Program-made: the position numbers and the translations under genes
In this document: positions 5,756-6,348 of the stretch, piece after piece
Layout of the letters: every line of letters begins with the position of its first letter
How positions within the stretch are numbered: the first letter of the stretch is position 1
Assembly: GCA_026985945.1 (NCBI GenBank)
Contig: JALSPN010000258.1
Coordinates: 1 to 6,348, forward strand
Reading direction: 5' to 3'
Source of the DNA: Thermodesulfobacteriales bacterium
GTDB lineage: Bacteria > Desulfobacterota > Thermodesulfobacteria > Thermodesulfobacteriales > Thermodesulfatatoraceae
Length of the DNA stretch: 6,348 bases
Notes under the pieces: generated by a model
The model's input: only the letters and a program-made list of their open reading frames with translations
Databases searched by the model: none
Told to the model about the DNA's origin: nothing

Positions 5756-6348
5756 ATGAAAATCTTGGCCTTTCAGGGAAGTCCGCGTCTGGGCGGGAAT
5801 ACGGATCTCCTTCTGGAATCTTTTTTAAAGGGGGCCCGGGAGGCCGGGGCCGAGTGCGAAAAAATAAACCTTTATCGTATTCAGATCAAACCCTGCCTGG
5901 AGTGCGGAGAGTGTGACGAAACAGGCGAATGCGTGATCCCTGATGACATGAAGGAGATCTATCCCGGGCTGGATGCCGCTGATATTATCGTGGTGGCCTC
6001 TCCCATCTTTTTTTACAACATTACCTCTTATACCCAGGCCCTGGTGGAAAGATCTCAGGCCCGCTGGGTCTGCAAATATGTCCTCAAAAAGGAGCTTCCA
6101 GGGGGAAAGACCAAAAGGGGTATTTTCCTCTCTCTGGGAGCCACCAAAGGGAAAAGGCTTTTTGAAGGGGTGCAGCGGGTCATTCGCTATTTTTTTGACG
6201 CAATTTATGCCAGTTATGAAGGCGGGCTTTTTTATCGGGGAATAGAAAAGAAAGGGGCCATCAGGGAACATCCCACCGCCCTTAAGGAGGCTTACGAGCT
6301 CGGTTTGGCGGTGGGGAAAGGGGAAAAACCCGAAAACTGGCCCCTTGT
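5756..6348 (+). CDS. NADPH-dependent FMN reductase / iron-sulfur flavoprotein-like, partial (3' end missing)
   Basis: The reading frame is open for 197 codons to the window end without a stop. The start is clear: ATG 5756 preceded by GGGGAGG (5745-5751). The protein begins MKILAFQGSPRLGGNT, whose GSPRxGGNT loop (8-16) binds the FMN phosphate in the flavodoxin-like fold. Next comes a compact Cys motif, CLECGECDETGEC (C47, C50, C53, C59; CX2CX2CX5C), and the PDDM stretch (62-65). The Cys spacing matches that for the 4Fe-4S cluster of the iron-sulfur flavoprotein (Isf) family, suggesting a cytoplasmic electron carrier or reductase. SPIFFYNITS (82-91) is the second flavin-contact loop of the family. 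Some relatives with similar Cys motifs are annotated simply as flavodoxin-family or NAD(P)H oxidoreductases, and the electron donor and acceptor cannot be told. It is divergent from pabB-pabC. Confidence 0.88.
   Translation, partial: MKILAFQGSPRLGGNTDLLLESFLKGAREAGAECEKINLYRIQIKPCLECGECDETGECVIPDDMKEIYPGLDAADIIVVASPIFFYNITSYTQALVERSQARWVCKYVLKKELPGGKTKRGIFLSLGATKGKRLFEGVQRVIRYFFDAIYASYEGGLFYRGIEKKGAIREHPTALKEAYELGLAVGKGEKPENWPL

Noticed and set aside
5825..6271. 148-codon minus-strand ORF opposite the flavoprotein gene
   Set aside because: The plus strand encodes a clear flavodoxin-fold protein with FMN and Cys motifs and a strong ribosome site.

Overview
The window holds six protein-coding genes of a Gram-negative bacterium. 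An outer-membrane beta-barrel protein with a signal peptide and a C-terminal aromatic beta-signal supports the Gram-negative assignment. Good AGGAGG-type ribosome sites, Lys/Glu/Arg-rich proteins, an iron-sulfur-flavoprotein-like oxidoreductase and a fused PabB-PabC would suit an anaerobic, possibly thermophilic lineage such as the Thermodesulfobacteria. That taxonomic guess is inference. No rRNA, tRNA, CRISPR array or transposase gene is visible.

Layout, left to right. Positions 1-253 are a structured leader: a GC-rich hairpin, a clean TATAAT box, a 12-bp palindrome, three abutting hairpins and a possible 11-codon leader ORF. A TorF-like porin (254-1042) follows and ends in a 15-bp terminator-like hairpin. 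Next comes a two-gene unit, a small soluble GGDEF diguanylate cyclase (1159-1872) overlapping by 20 bp an FlhG/MinD-type P-loop ATPase (1853-2617). A 226-bp intergenic region then carries a nested foldback (2612-2726), a plausible sigma-70 promoter (2730-2758) and further inverted repeats that reach into the start of an NAPE-PLD-like metallo-beta-lactamase-fold hydrolase (2844-3818). That gene is convergent with, and overlaps by 69 bp, a minus-strand fusion of aminodeoxychorismate synthase component I and aminodeoxychorismate lyase (3750-5645). A 110-bp divergent intergenic region with a palindrome over a possible -10 box separates the fusion gene from an NADPH-dependent FMN reductase/iron-sulfur flavoprotein homologue (5756 onward), which is cut by the window end.

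How the genes work together. The diguanylate cyclase and the FlhG-like ATPase are almost certainly co-translated, and probably link c-di-GMP signalling to placement or number of a polar surface structure. The PabB-PabC fusion makes p-aminobenzoate for folate from chorismate and needs a PabA/TrpG glutaminase that is not in the window. The porin, the MBL hydrolase and the flavoprotein have no obvious pathway link to these. The gene content is mostly ordinary. The least explained parts are the structured non-coding stretches at 1-253 and 2612-2858, and an EF-hand-like acidic loop in the porin.
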